64,000 bases of DNA from Streptococcus sp. LPB0220 (GTDB lineage Bacteria; Bacillota; Bacilli; Lactobacillales; Streptococcaceae). The position numbers and the translations under genes were made by a program. The notes beneath the pieces are model-generated. The model saw nothing but the letters and a program-made list of their open reading frames with translations, had not been told where the DNA came from and did not search any database. Where the stretch lies: NCBI RefSeq assembly GCF_008727815.1, contig NZ_CP044230.1, forward strand, positions 604,001 to 668,000. The letters run 5' to 3'. Below are positions 63,656-64,000 of this stretch, in pieces. The stretch's first letter is position 1, and each line of letters begins with the position of its first letter.

Positions 63656-64000
63656 ATGGAGTTAAGACCCTATCAGCAAGAGGCACGGGAAGCCGTTCAG
63701 CGTGAGTGGCTAGAAGGTCGGAAACGTACTCTTCTAGTCCTCCCGACTGGAACGGGGAAAACGGTCGTCTTTTCAAAGATCATTGAAGATCAAGTTAGAG
63801 AAGGGAAGCGCGTGTTAGTGCTCGCTCACAGATCCGAATTGTTGGATCAAGCAAGCGACAAGCTCAAGACCGCAACAGGCCTCGGTACGGCACTAGAAAA
63901 GGCTGAAAGCACGTCAATAGGCTCTTGGTATCGGGTCGTTGTTGGATCTGTCCAGACCATGCAACGGGAAAAGCGTTTAAGTCAATTCCCGCCCGATTGG
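63656..64000 (+). CDS. Phage DEAD-box helicase, N-terminal part (partial)
   Basis: The gene runs off the right edge; 115 codons are visible. MELRPYQQEAREAV is the Q-motif-like start, LPTGTGKTVVFSKI is Walker A, and VLAHRSELLDQA is motif Ia of superfamily 2. An AGGAGG site lies 10 bp before the ATG. It likely acts in phage replication. Confidence 0.88.
   Translation, partial: MELRPYQQEAREAVQREWLEGRKRTLLVLPTGTGKTVVFSKIIEDQVREGKRVLVLAHRSELLDQASDKLKTATGLGTALEKAESTSIGSWYRVVVGSVQTMQREKRLSQFPPDW

Larger units (their letters stand above)
56614..64000. mobile_element. Prophage, left part (continues past the window)
   Basis: Gene order integrase, accessory gene, ImmA/IrrE, CI-like repressor, Cro-like regulator, early genes and replication/recombination genes is the lysogeny-to-replication layout of streptococcal siphophages. 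Codon use differs from the host genes before 56440. The left end must lie between the rpn terminator (56472) and the integrase stop (56614), but the right end is outside the window, so the attachment core cannot be fixed. Confidence 0.9.

Overview
This window is a chromosomal stretch from a low-GC Gram-positive coccus, almost certainly an oral Streptococcus of the mitis/sanguinis side of the genus. S. parasanguinis or S. australis would fit, but the species is a guess. The gene content is typical of streptococci: clpE under a CtsR box, a malolactic locus, the xseAB-ispA-tlyA-argR-recN cluster, degV-hup, an AdcR-controlled adcAII-pht operon and a Bce-type peptide-resistance module.

Layout. 1-6842 is housekeeping: the ileS 3' end, a DUF1827 gene, a NUDIX gene, clpE, a ykuJ-like gene, folD, a HAD phosphatase and the NAD(P)HX dehydratase. 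6827-12607 is a sucrose/fructo-oligosaccharide operon: LacI regulator, binding lipoprotein, two permeases and a GH32 fructosidase. It has three copies of a TGAAACGTTTCA-type operator and no ATPase gene of its own. 12648-14084 is an intact IS3-family element that landed in the loop of the bidirectional terminator between this operon and the malolactic genes mleS-mleP, which are divergent from mleR. 18232-29579 is a long core block (xseA to recN, phosphatase, degV, hup, perR, gpmA, metG). 29907-32157 holds a small regulator/membrane pair and a surface protein. 32419-36685 is a zinc-uptake operon behind three abutting AdcR boxes. 38278-42927 is a two-component system plus ABC transporter with a BceR-like box and an unlisted 42-residue ORF. 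43296-44105 has two divergent SemiSWEET genes.

45114-56439 is a defence island. A type I restriction-modification locus has its subunit genes separated by other modules: hsdR, then an AT-rich SIR2-HerA-nuclease set whose last gene overlaps hsdS by 4 bp, then hsdS, then a HigBA-like toxin-antitoxin pair with its own promoter, then hsdM. An Rpn-type nuclease gene follows. From 56614 to the window end is the left part of a prophage: integrase, ImmA/IrrE protease, CI-like and Cro-like regulators around three operators (a fourth lies at the end of cro), then a replication/recombination module (SMC-like ATPase, Sak4-like ATPase, DUF669 protein, helicase cut by the window edge).

The intergenic space is also structured. 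A ~175-bp repeat (three full copies, one 52-bp derivative) always sits just after a stop codon in the orientation of the upstream gene and ends in a hairpin. A second ~155-bp family (two copies) folds into several stems whose paired bases have changed together between copies, with a conserved 7-base loop complementary to its 5' part. A 49-bp tandem repeat precedes perR. The most interesting candidate system is the SIR2-HerA-NUC set wired into the type I RM operon; the covarying 3' elements are the best candidate for an undescribed RNA/DNA element.
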